Source: Alphaproteobacteria bacterium (GTDB lineage Bacteria; Pseudomonadota; Alphaproteobacteria; UBA8366; Aestuariispiraceae). From it: DNA of 64,000 nt. The position numbers were made by a program, and so were the translations under genes. Positions 56,908 through 64,000 of the stretch are shown here, piece by piece (the first letter of the stretch is position 1; each line of letters opens with the position of its first letter). The stretch lies in NCBI GenBank assembly GCA_030065235.1, contig JASJDC010000011.1, positions 186,001 through 250,000 on the forward strand. Reading direction: 5' to 3'. A model generated the notes under the pieces. The model did no database searches and was not told where the DNA came from. It saw only the letters and a list, made by a program, of their open reading frames with translations.

Positions 56908-58332
56908 TCACGCCTCGACCGGCGGCTGCGCATTGATTGTGACTTGCCGATTGGCGCCGTCCTTAGCCAGGCAAACCCGGTTCCGTCCCGCATTCTTCGC
57001 CGCATAGAGCGCCTCGTCGGCGCGTTGGAGCAGGCTGTCGGTGGAATCGGACTCGGTCATCATCGAGACGCCGAGCGAGATGGTCACCGGCTTCTCCGCG
57101 CCGACAGAGGACATGGTGAAAAGGGCTTCGGCGACATTGGTGCGCAACCGCTCGGCGACGATGCAGGCCACATCCTCGGACGTATCCGGCAACACAGCGA
57201 CGAACTCTTCGCCGCCCAGACGCGCGATCGTATCGACGCTGCGCACTTGGTCTAGAACCCGCCCCGCCAGTTCCTTGAGGACCTCATCGCCGGCGCCATG
57301 GCCGTATGTGTCATTCACGCTCTTGAAATAGTCGATATCGAACATCACCAAGGCGAGTTCTTTGCCCGTGTTCTTATGCCGGTCCACCATGCCGCCAAGA
57401 TGCGCCATAATATAGCGCCGGTTGTAGAGGCCCGTCAGCGGATCGGTGAGCGCCAAAACCAAGCTACGCTCGTAATTGTCCCGCAAGCGTTCCTGATAGC
57501 GTTGCCGCTTGATTTGGGTCCGGACGCGCGCCTGCAATTCGTTTCGATCGATCGGCTTGATCAGATAGTCGTTGACGCCCAGGTCGAGGCCTTTCGCGAC
57601 CCGCTCCATGTCATGAGATTCGGCGACGAGGAGAATCGGCGTGTAACGGGTCTTCTCCATCGCGCGGACATAACTGACGAGACGCAGAGCATCATCGCTG
57701 CGCAGGTTCAGATTCACGATGACCAGATCGAGGGACGCCTGGGCCACGGCCGCCGCCTGCGCCGCCTCGGCGGTTTTTGCATGGACGAGCGCGGCCCCTT
57801 CCAAGTTCAACGTCTCGCTGATTTTGAGCCAATCGATCTCGCCGTCTTCGATCACAAGGACCACCGCGCCGGTGGTCGCGACATCGTTTAAGACGCCCTC
57901 GTTCTGAAGCACGCCGAACTGACCTGAGGTCTGCTCCCGCAAACGCCATTCGTCCGTCAGCATCTTGAGCCTGACGAGCGAGCGCACGCGGGCGAACAGG
58001 GCCGTATCGTTTAGAGGCTTGGTCAGAAAGTCATCGGCGCCGGCCTGCAGCCCGCGAACCCGGTCGGCCGTATCGGACAAGGCGGTGACCATCACAACCG
58101 GAATATGGGTGGTTTTCGGATCTTGTTTGATGCGCCGGCAGACCTCGAACCCATCCATGCCAGGCATCATCACATCCAGCAGGACGATATCGGGCGCTGA
58201 TTCGGCGATGAGCCGCAGCGCGGATGGGCCGTCATTGGCCGACACAACGTCGAAATACTCGCTGGTCAATTTCGCTTCCAGGAGTTTCACATTGGGCGGC
58301 AGATCATCGACGACTAAAACCCGCGCAGTCAT
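56908..58332 (-). CDS. pleD: PleD-type response regulator diguanylate cyclase
   Basis: Makes c-di-GMP during polar development in alphaproteobacteria. 474 aa. First receiver domain has acidic D9/D10, phospho-acceptor D53 in LLDVMMPG and K at FLTKP. A second, divergent receiver domain (about 155-275) follows, then GGDEF domain with active site GGEEF and an inhibitory I-site RSVD five residues before it. This REC-REC-GGDEF layout is that of Caulobacter PleD. Next to divK, as in Caulobacter. Confidence 0.95.
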   Translation of the reverse strand: MTARVLVVDDLPPNVKLLEAKLTSEYFDVVSANDGPSALRLIAESAPDIVLLDVMMPGMDGFEVCRRIKQDPKTTHIPVVMVTALSDTADRVRGLQAGADDFLTKPLNDTALFARVRSLVRLKMLTDEWRLREQTSGQFGVLQNEGVLNDVATTGAVVLVIEDGEIDWLKISETLNLEGAALVHAKTAEAAQAAAVAQASLDLVIVNLNLRSDDALRLVSYVRAMEKTRYTPILLVAESHDMERVAKGLDLGVNDYLIKPIDRNELQARVRTQIKRQRYQERLRDNYERSLVLALTDPLTGLYNRRYIMAHLGGMVDRHKNTGKELALVMFDIDYFKSVNDTYGHGAGDEVLKELAGRVLDQVRSVDTIARLGGEEFVAVLPDTSEDVACIVAERLRTNVAEALFTMSSVGAEKPVTISLGVSMMTESDSTDSLLQRADEALYAAKNAGRNRVCLAKDGANRQVTINAQPPVEA

Positions 58333-58449
58333 GCCGCGCCCCCGACGCTCGACGGTTTGTCAGGCGGCCACGGCTTGTTCTTGAGGCGGTGAGCGGCGTT
58401 GTCCACGTTCGAATCCAACCATGACTACAAACCGAAATACGAGCGGGGT

Positions 58450-58477
58450 CAAAATACTACTGGAGCCAAAATACTAC
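58450..58477. repeat. 11-bp direct repeat upstream of pleD
   Basis: CAAAATACTAC occurs at 58450-58460 and 58467-58477, a 17-base period, in the 200-base divK-pleD gap. It may be a direct-repeat binding site; no matching factor is recognised. Confidence 0.55.
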
Positions 58478-58532
58478 CTGAGTACGCCTGAAAGGAAAGC
58501 GACGCGCCCCGCCCAGAACAGGCTGGTGCAGG

Positions 58533-58898
58533 TTAGGTCAGGAATTTGGCGACCGTATCCAAGAAGGTTTGCACCGATATCGGTTTGGCGATGTAGGCCT
58601 CGCAACCGCCCTCGCGAATCTTCTCTTCGTCCCCTTTCATCGCAAAGGCGGTGACGGCGATGATCGGAATCGACTTCAGATCATCGTCCTCCTTGATCCA
58701 CTTTGTGACTTCCAGTCCGGATACTTCGGGAAGCTGAATGTCCATCAAGATCAGGTCAGGACGCTCGGACCGGGCCATCTTCAAGGCCTCCATTCCATCC
58801 CGGGTCTCGATAATATCGTAACCCCGCGACTCGAGAAGGTCGTGGAAGAGCTTCATATTCAGTTCGTTGTCTTCCACAATCATGACTTTATGCGTCAT
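58533..58898 (-). CDS. divK: Single-domain response regulator DivK
   Basis: 121 aa receiver-only protein of the CtrA phosphorelay controlling cell cycle and polarity. Acidic pair E9/D10, phospho-acceptor D53 in [14 protein letters not shown] in VTAFAM, and K in YIAKPIS; the sequence closely follows Caulobacter DivK. ATG 58898 is chosen because the protein then starts [12 protein letters not shown] and AGGTG lies upstream; an in-frame ATG 30 bases earlier gives a non-conserved extension. Confidence 0.95.
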   Translation of the reverse strand: MTHKVMIVEDNELNMKLFHDLLESRGYDIIETRDGMEALKMARSERPDLILMDIQLPEVSGLEVTKWIKEDDDLKSIPIIAVTAFAMKGDEEKIREGGCEAYIAKPISVQTFLDTVAKFLT

Positions 58899-59020
58899 GG
58901 GAGCACCTGCGATCCAAAAAAGCGTCAAGTTATCTAGCGCAGGCCCAAGAGGCCCGCAATGCGGCTTGTCTACAGCCGTTTCCTTACTTGTTGATTAATT
59001 TATGCAATATTTTCGATATC

Positions 59021-59026
59021 TATAAT
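59021..59026 (+). promoter_or_regulatory. Perfect TATAAT -10 candidate upstream of dinB
   Basis: TATAAT in the AT-rich part (58985-59025) of the 285-base divK-dinB gap. The hexamer 17 bases upstream, ATTTAT, is a poor -35, so strength is uncertain. A GTTC-N6-GTTC pair lies downstream at 59121-59134. Nothing else in this gap is recognised. Confidence 0.35.
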
Positions 59027-59183
59027 CCGAGGACGGCGTCACTCCCTGTCGGCGGCGCCAAGCGTTGGCGAAACGGTCTTAAACCGGATAGTTCAGATCG
59101 GTCCGGAATCCGCCGCTAAGGTTCCTGCAAGTTCGACAAACGCCGACTTCGCAAAGATCGTTTCGGGAAGCAATATCGCCGTC

Positions 59184-60476
59184 ATGAACCAAACTGAGGA
59201 TTGCCTGTGCCGAGATTGCCTCGCTGTCTGGCGCGCGCCTGACGCAAACGACCAAGAGCGCGCGCCAGAAGCCGGCGTCTGCCCCGCGTGCCGATTGAAA
59301 CGCGTTGTGCGCCACCGGGAACTCCATCGGCTGGCGATCGCCCATATCGATTGTGACGCCTTCTACGCCTCGGTCGAAAAACGCGACGATCCGAATCTGC
59401 GCGACAGCCCCGTGATCATCGGCGGCGGCCGGCGTGGCGTCGTCTCCGCCGCCTGCTATGTCGCCCGGATGTACGGCGTGCGCTCGGCCATGCCGATGTT
59501 CAAGGCGCTGAAAGCCTGCCCGGACGCAGTCGTGATCCGGCCGAATATGGAGAAATACAGCCGCGTCGGTCGCGAGATTCGCAAGATGATGCGTAACGTC
59601 ACACCGCTGGTGCAGCCGCTGTCAATCGACGAGGCGTTCCTTGATCTCAGCGGCGCCGACGCGCTGCATGGCGGCAGTCCGGCCCGCACGCTGGCCGGGC
59701 TGGTGCGCCGGATCGAGCAAGAGATCGGCGTGTCGGCTAGCATCGGACTGAGCTATAACAAGTTTCTTGCAAAGGTGGCGTCGGATCTGGATAAGCCGCG
59801 CGGCTTCGCGGTGATCGGCGAGCGCGAGGCGGTCTCGTTCCTGCACGACAAGCCTGTGCGGATGATCTTCGGTGTCGGCAAGGCTTTGGAACGGAAACTG
59901 CGCCAGGACGGAATCGGCACGATCGGGCAGTTGCGCGAGATGGATCCGAAACGCCTGATGACGCGCTATGGGTCGATGGGCGAGCGACTTTACAATTTCT
60001 CCCGCGGCGTCGATCCGAGGCCGGTCGATCCCCATTCTGAAACCAAGAGCATCTCCACCGAGACGACGTTCGAAAATGATCTGTCATCGCTTTCCGACTT
60101 GGCGCATGCGCTCTGGCCGCTCTGCGAAACAGTTGCGCGGCGTCTACGCAAGAACGATCTGGCGGCCGGCGGGGTGCAACTGAAGCTGCGCGACAGCGAC
60201 TTCAAGATCGTCACCCGCAGCCGCAAACTGGGTACGCCGACGCAATTGGCCGAGTTCTTGTTTCAGACAGGCGTGCAACTGCTCGAGCCTGAAATCGGCG
60301 AAACACAGTATCGCCTGCTCGGCATCGGCGCCGAATATCTAACCGGCGCTGAGACAGCGGACATCCCCGATCTGGCCGATCCGGATCGCGACAAACAGGC
60401 GCGTGTCGAGCGCGTCATGCAGGAGATCCGCGAGAAGCTGGGCCAAGACGCCGTGGTCAAGGGACGGGCGCTCTAG
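59184..60476 (+). CDS. dinB: DNA polymerase IV with N-terminal cysteine-rich extension
   Basis: Y-family translesion polymerase, 430 aa. The catalytic core begins around residue 50 with AHIDCDAFYASVE (metal-binding aspartate) and has SIDEAFLDL with the second catalytic acid pair, SASIGLSYNKFLAK, and a C-terminal little-finger domain. Residues 1-48 precede the core and carry CLCRDC and CPAC, four cysteines that could bind zinc. This extension is absent from E. coli Pol IV but known in some alphaproteobacterial DinB proteins. Confidence 0.92.
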   Translation: MNQTEDCLCRDCLAVWRAPDANDQERAPEAGVCPACRLKRVVRHRELHRLAIAHIDCDAFYASVEKRDDPNLRDSPVIIGGGRRGVVSAACYVARMYGVRSAMPMFKALKACPDAVVIRPNMEKYSRVGREIRKMMRNVTPLVQPLSIDEAFLDLSGADALHGGSPARTLAGLVRRIEQEIGVSASIGLSYNKFLAKVASDLDKPRGFAVIGEREAVSFLHDKPVRMIFGVGKALERKLRQDGIGTIGQLREMDPKRLMTRYGSMGERLYNFSRGVDPRPVDPHSETKSISTETTFENDLSSLSDLAHALWPLCETVARRLRKNDLAAGGVQLKLRDSDFKIVTRSRKLGTPTQLAEFLFQTGVQLLEPEIGETQYRLLGIGAEYLTGAETADIPDLADPDRDKQARVERVMQEIREKLGQDAVVKGRAL

Positions 60477-60570
60477 ACGGGCCGGCGAGAGCGTTTGTCT
60501 TTGCAGTCCCCGCCGCAATGGTTCATGGGAGACACAGAAGATCTAAAGCCTTTACGCCGATCGGATAACC

Positions 60571-61473
60571 ATGGCGGCTCTCTCAAACAATATGCGCGGC
60601 GCGCTCCTGATGACGCTGAGCATGGCGGGCTTCACCTTCAACGATGCGGTGATCAAGGCCGTCTTCGCCGATCTGGAGTTCTTTCAGTCGGTGCTGATAC
60701 GGGGCGCTATGGTGGCGGCCTTCCTCGCCGCGTTGGCATGGCGGGCGGGACAGCTTTGGTATCGCCCAACGCGCCGGGACGCGGTCTTGATCGGTCTGCG
60801 CGCCCTCGGCGAGGTCGCCGGCACCGTGTTCTTCTTGACCGCGCTGCTTCATATGCCTCTGGCCAACGCCACCGCGATCCTGCAGGCCTTGCCGTTGGCG
60901 GTGACCCTAGGCGCGGCCTGGCTGCTGAAAGAACCGGTCGGTTGGCGTCGTTATTTGGCCATCCTTGTTGGGTTCATCGGGGTCCTGATCATCGTCCGGC
61001 CCGGGTCGGACGGGTTCAACATCTATTCAATCTCGGCCTTGGCGGCGGTTTGCAGCATCGTCCTCAGGGACCTCGCGACCCGGAAATTGTCCGCCGAAGT
61101 CCCCTCACTTTTTGCGACCCTGATCAGCGCCTGCGCGGTGCTGAGCATGGCCGCGGTGATAGCGCCGACGGAACAGTGGGCGCCGATGACGGTCGGGCAT
61201 TTCGGGCTGTTGGCGCTGGCGGCCATATTTCTGATGGGCGGCTATCTCTTTGGTGTCATGACCATGCGGGTCGGCGATATCGGCTTCTCTTCGCCCTTCC
61301 GCTACAGCGCGCTGGTCTGGGCGATCCTGATGGGGGCGGTGATCTTTGACGAATGGCCGGACATTTGGACCTGGATCGGCAGCGCCATCGTCGTCGCCGC
61401 AGGGCTCTACACGCTCTATCGCGAGCGCCGGCGGCGCCTTGACGCCATCCGCGCCCCGCGCCCGGGCCGCTGA
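60571..61473 (+). CDS. EamA-family (DMT) transporter
   Basis: 300 aa inner-membrane protein with ten predicted helices in two EamA repeats of five. Typical features: short N-terminus, LIRGAMVAAFLA, a HMPLANATAILQ stretch at the end of the first repeat, and EPVGWRRYLAILVGFIGVLIIVRPG. A basic cytoplasmic tail ends the protein. Substrate not predictable. Confidence 0.88.
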   Translation: MAALSNNMRGALLMTLSMAGFTFNDAVIKAVFADLEFFQSVLIRGAMVAAFLAALAWRAGQLWYRPTRRDAVLIGLRALGEVAGTVFFLTALLHMPLANATAILQALPLAVTLGAAWLLKEPVGWRRYLAILVGFIGVLIIVRPGSDGFNIYSISALAAVCSIVLRDLATRKLSAEVPSLFATLISACAVLSMAAVIAPTEQWAPMTVGHFGLLALAAIFLMGGYLFGVMTMRVGDIGFSSPFRYSALVWAILMGAVIFDEWPDIWTWIGSAIVVAAGLYTLYRERRRRLDAIRAPRPGR

Positions 61474-61541
61474 CTTGTCCGGCGCCGCTCAGCGCTTATG
61501 TCGCTGGATGACGGTTCGCCGCACAATGAAGGGAGAGTGAG

Positions 61542-62219
61542 ATGTCGGAAAGAGCGCTCATCGTCGGGGCCGGCGCAGGTTTGAGCGCCAGTCTGGCGCG
61601 GCTGTTCAAAGCGGAGGGCATGGAGATCGCCCTCGCCTCGCGCGCGCCGGACAAAACCGAAGCGCTGGCCGGCGAGATCGACGCCGTGTCGCTGCCCTGC
61701 GATGTCGCCGACATCGACAGCGTGCAAGCCTTGTTCGAAGCGCTGGACGCGGGCTTCGGGACGCCGGATCTCGTCGTCTTCAATCCGAGCGCCCGGGTCC
61801 GCGGCCCGGTGACCGCGCTCGACCCGGCGGCGGTCCAACAGGCCTTGATGGTGACCTGCTTCGGCGGTTTTCTCGTCGCGCAGGAAGCCGCCAAACGCAT
61901 GATCCCGCGCGGCTCCGGCGCGATCCTGTTCACCGGCGCCTCGGCGGCCGTGAAGGGCTATCCGAACTCTTCGAGCTTCGCCATGGGCAAGTTCGGCCTG
62001 CGCGGCCTATGTCAAAGTCTGGCGCGTGAGCTGCACCCGCAGAACATCCATATCGGCCACTTCATCATTGATGGCGGTATAGGCAGGGACGACGGGAACG
62101 GCGCGGACGACCGGCTGTCCCCGGACGCGATCGCGGAGAGTTATCTGCATCTCTATCGCCAACATCGCAGCGCCTGGACCTGGGAAGTCGAGCTACGGCC
62201 CTGGGTGGAGCGTTTCTGA
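61542..62219 (+). CDS. SDR-family protein lacking the catalytic tyrosine
   Basis: 225 aa Rossmann-fold protein of the short-chain dehydrogenase family. The cofactor loop VGAGAGLSASLA replaces the usual TGxxxGIG, and FTGASAA carries the serine position. The YxxxK active site reads FAMGK: phenylalanine replaces the proton-donating tyrosine while the lysine is kept. Therefore either a non-canonical mechanism or a non-catalytic binding protein. AAGGGAGAG before ATG 61542 supports the start. Confidence 0.82.
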   Translation: MSERALIVGAGAGLSASLARLFKAEGMEIALASRAPDKTEALAGEIDAVSLPCDVADIDSVQALFEALDAGFGTPDLVVFNPSARVRGPVTALDPAAVQQALMVTCFGGFLVAQEAAKRMIPRGSGAILFTGASAAVKGYPNSSSFAMGKFGLRGLCQSLARELHPQNIHIGHFIIDGGIGRDDGNGADDRLSPDAIAESYLHLYRQHRSAWTWEVELRPWVERF

Positions 62220-62381
62220 GCCCGACCGTCTCCACTCGGCAAAGGATTCCGATGTCGGGCGCCAAGTGACCCAGCCCGAACCAAACCTTCCTCCAGGCCT
62301 TCGCCGGACCGGTTTCGCGGCGCGATGAATCACGGTTGAGAGTCAAACCGATGGATGGTTAACGTCGGCGCGAGCAGGCTT

Positions 62382-62396
62382 TGGCATGGCGATTGC
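62382..62396 (+). promoter_or_regulatory. Putative sigma-54 promoter for the GGDEF gene
   Basis: TGGCATGGCGATTGC: GG at -24 (62383-62384) and GC at -12 (62395-62396) are separated by exactly 10 bases, and the elements match TGGCAC-N5-TTGC at all but one position. Transcription would begin near 62408. Sigma-54 drives many alphaproteobacterial flagellar genes, and fliJ/fliI are adjacent. Confidence 0.6.
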
Positions 62397-62406
62397 CCCA
62401 TATCCA

Positions 62407-62432
62407 GCGCCAGGGAAGAGAGGACCTGGCGC
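62407..62432 (+). promoter_or_regulatory. 5' leader hairpin of the GGDEF gene
   Basis: GCGCCAGG (62407-62414) and CCTGGCGC (62425-62432) form a perfect 8-bp stem with a purine loop. It coincides with the predicted transcript 5' end, so it may stabilise the message or control its translation. Confidence 0.55.
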
Positions 62433-62458
62433 GAAGAGGACGAGACGGGAGCAAAAAA

Positions 62459-63238
62459 ATGACGGCCTATTTTGATCCATCCAGGCAAACCATCTGGAGG
62501 CCCGGCGAGAGCGCCCTGACGCCCAGCGCGCGCGACGAGGATAGACGCCTGTCGAATCGTTTGGCGGAGGTCGCGGACGAATTGATCGCCGGGGTCGACG
62601 AGGCGCACGAACCGTCCGACGGCTATCGACGCTTGTTGCATAAGGCGATGACGGTGGCGGCCGAAGCGCAGCGCGAACTGCTGCGTCAGGACCAAGAAAT
62701 TCATCTCCTACGCCAGCTTTCGCTGACCGATGCGGTGACAAAACTGCTCAATCGGCGCGGCTTCGACATGGCGCTTGACCGCGCCCTCGGACGGGCCCGG
62801 CGCACCGAAGAACGCGGCCTGCTGCTGATCATCGATCTCGACGGGTTCAAAGGCGTGAATGACGAACACGGCCATATGGCGGGAGACATGGTGCTCGCTT
62901 CGGTGGCGACGCTGCTGCGGGTGAATACGCGCGAGGTGGACGATGTCGCGCGGATCGGCGGCGATGAGTTCGCGGTTCTGCTGAACGGCGCCGACTCCAT
63001 CTTGGGCTATCAGAAGGCGGCCCAGTTGGATACGATGCTGAATAATCTGTCGGTGGATTGGGACGGCGCCGAGATCGCAATCCGGGCCAGCGTCGGCATG
63101 GCGGCGTTCGGCGCGCACGACGATCCCGCCTCCGTCCTGCGGCACGCCGATGCAACCATGTATGGCCAGAAACGCCGGGCCGAACCGCGCCTGGATCGCG
63201 CGCCGGCCTGCCTCAAGGCGCTGCCGCCCGCCGAATGA
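62459..63238 (+). CDS. GGDEF-domain diguanylate cyclase
   Basis: 259 aa soluble protein. Residues 1-85 are helical with no known sensor domain; a GGDEF domain follows (about 88-245) with LTDAVTKLLNRRGF, LLIIDLDGFKGVND, the intact active site GGDEF, and the I-site REVD five residues before it. An active, product-inhibited c-di-GMP synthase is expected. GGGAG 7 bases before ATG 62459 sets the start. A sigma-54 promoter and hairpin lie upstream, and flagellar genes are adjacent, so a role in the swim/settle switch is likely (inference). Confidence 0.9.
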   Translation: MTAYFDPSRQTIWRPGESALTPSARDEDRRLSNRLAEVADELIAGVDEAHEPSDGYRRLLHKAMTVAAEAQRELLRQDQEIHLLRQLSLTDAVTKLLNRRGFDMALDRALGRARRTEERGLLLIIDLDGFKGVNDEHGHMAGDMVLASVATLLRVNTREVDDVARIGGDEFAVLLNGADSILGYQKAAQLDTMLNNLSVDWDGAEIAIRASVGMAAFGAHDDPASVLRHADATMYGQKRRAEPRLDRAPACLKALPPAE

Positions 63239-63290
63239 CCCGTCCGCCCGCGAGGCGGTGCAGAGCCATTCATAGGCGCCGCAGAGCGGC

Positions 63291-63710
63291 CTAGAACGGC
63301 GTCTCCCGGCTGGCGCGGACGCTAGTCAGGTCGTCCAGTTCGGCTTGTTCAACACGCTTTTCCTCGGCCGCCGCTTCTTCCTGGTTGCGGTCGCGCGTGA
63401 TCTCATAGCGTTTCTGTGTCTCAAAAGCCTCGGCGAGATCGTCACGCGCCTTCACGATCGCCGGTTGCAGCGCGGCGATCCTATTCTCCACGACCGCGCG
63501 CCGGCGTTTATGCCGATCGGCGAAGACGCCGAAATTCCGAGCGAGTTCAGGACTGGCGCGCGCCAAGTCCCGCTCGCGCTCGAACTCCGCGTCCAGGGCC
63601 GCGAGCCGACGATGAAACTCCGCCTCCCGCTCCAGGATCACCGATAGGGACCGCCGCCGTTCATCGACCTCGAACTTGGCCATGCGGATCAGGGTGCCCA
63701 GCGTCTTCAC
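63291..63710 (-). CDS. fliJ: Flagellar export protein FliJ
   Basis: 139 aa, almost entirely charged alpha-helix forming an antiparallel coiled coil, rich in Arg/Glu/Ala. FliJ sits in the centre of the FliI ATPase ring and promotes its activity in the flagellar type III export apparatus. FliJ is poorly conserved, so the call rests on length (about 140), coiled-coil character, MKTLGTLIRMAKFEVDERRR opening (a membrane-free start) and the position 20 bases after fliI. Confidence 0.85.
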   Translation of the reverse strand: MKTLGTLIRMAKFEVDERRRSLSVILEREAEFHRRLAALDAEFERERDLARASPELARNFGVFADRHKRRRAVVENRIAALQPAIVKARDDLAEAFETQKRYEITRDRNQEEAAAEEKRVEQAELDDLTSVRASRETPF

Positions 63711-63730
63711 AACTCAAGCCCGGCTCTGCA

Positions 63731-64000
63731 TCAGGCGACCCCGCCTTGGGTCTCCACCTGCGCCCCAGCCGGCGCGGCGCCCGGCGCGCCCTCTTGGTCG
63801 GGCGGGCCGCCCGGCTCGGTCAGGATCGCGGCCAGGCGCGCATAGCCGGACTCGAGCTCGGCGGCCTCTTCGCGTTGCTGGGCGATGAACTCCTCGAGGC
63901 GCGGATAATAGTAGATGGCCTCGTCGACCAGCGGGTCGCTGCCCTTGCGATAGGCGCCGAGCCGAATCAGTTCCGCCATATCGTCATACGAGGACAAGAG
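63731..64000 (-). CDS. fliI: Flagellum-specific ATPase FliI, C-terminal part
   Basis: The frame is open to the right edge, so only the last 89 codons are in the window. SSYDDMAELIRLGAYRKGSD and the following PLVDEAI are characteristic of the C-terminal domain of FliI, the export ATPase of the flagellar secretion system. The last 30 residues form a Gly/Pro/Ala-rich tail that is longer than usual. fliJ follows after 20 bases. Confidence 0.93.
   Translation of the reverse strand, partial: LLSSYDDMAELIRLGAYRKGSDPLVDEAIYYYPRLEEFIAQQREEAAELESGYARLAAILTEPGGPPDQEGAPGAAPAGAQVETQGGVA

Noticed and set aside
58981-59030. CtrA binding site (TTAA-N7-TTAA) between divK and dinB
   Set aside because: Only one TTAA half-site is present; the second half reads AATA.
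59121-59134. GTTC-N6-GTTC upstream of dinB as an SOS (LexA) box
   Set aside because: The alphaproteobacterial LexA box is GTTC-N7-GTTC; the spacing here is one base short, and it is well downstream of the candidate -10.

Overview
The window is GC-rich DNA from the chromosome of a flagellated alphaproteobacterium. The evidence is the dcw order ftsI-murE-murF-mraY-murD-ftsW-murG-murC-murB-ddl-ftsQ-ftsA-ftsZ-lpxC-bamD-recN-ligA, an FtsZ with a very long C-terminal linker, a neighbouring PleD/DivK pair, a zinc-free L31, an alphaproteobacterial-type sigma-32 promoter, and fliI/fliJ at the right edge. A Rhodospirillales-like lineage is plausible, but the sequence alone does not fix the order. Coding is dense, with many ATGA or 1-base overlaps.

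Layout. 1-16102: cell-wall and division cluster, starting inside ftsI. It includes an unrecorded 76-codon ORF coupled to both ftsA and ftsZ, and ends in a strong terminator. 16192-22322: lpxC, bamD, recN and ligA, with promoters visible before lpxC and bamD. 22435-25548: an exported subtilisin-like protease, then an amino-acid ABC binding protein and permease with no ATPase. 25563-28183: epmA, divergent efp, and a SuhB-type inositol monophosphatase. 28450-32550: an OmpA-domain protein with a Pro/Ala-rich linker, a MotA/ExbB-type channel and a MotB-like coiled-coil OmpA protein, read here as an envelope motor or scaffold. 32758-35822: rpmE, an IbpA-like hsp20 with a heat-shock promoter and structured leader, REP-like repeats, a GST, tryptophan 2,3-dioxygenase and DUF1244. 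35907-41550: a YbdK-type ligase, dnaB, alr and mlaE-mlaF.

41561-42980: two PAS-like genes made by a tandem duplication that also copied the mlaF 3' end, now a decayed remnant. 42980-49758: a sugar uptake locus (Gfo/Idh oxidoreductase, ATPase, two permeases, a GtsA-like glucose-type binding protein) divergent from a LacI regulator, with two copies of a perfect operator between them. 49807-56882: DUF1479 oxygenase, MalY/PatB aminotransferase, radA, cvpA, purF and an SDR. 56908-58898 (minus): pleD and divK. 59184-64000: dinB, an EamA transporter, an SDR lacking its catalytic Tyr, a GGDEF gene behind a sigma-54 promoter, and fliJ and fliI on the minus strand.

Most of the window is housekeeping. 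I see no CRISPR array, tRNA, rRNA, insertion sequence or defence island. The least explained items are the ftsA/ftsZ micro-ORF, the mlaF/PAS duplication with its conserved palindrome, the three-gene envelope motor cluster, and the regulatory sites at hsp20 and the GGDEF gene.
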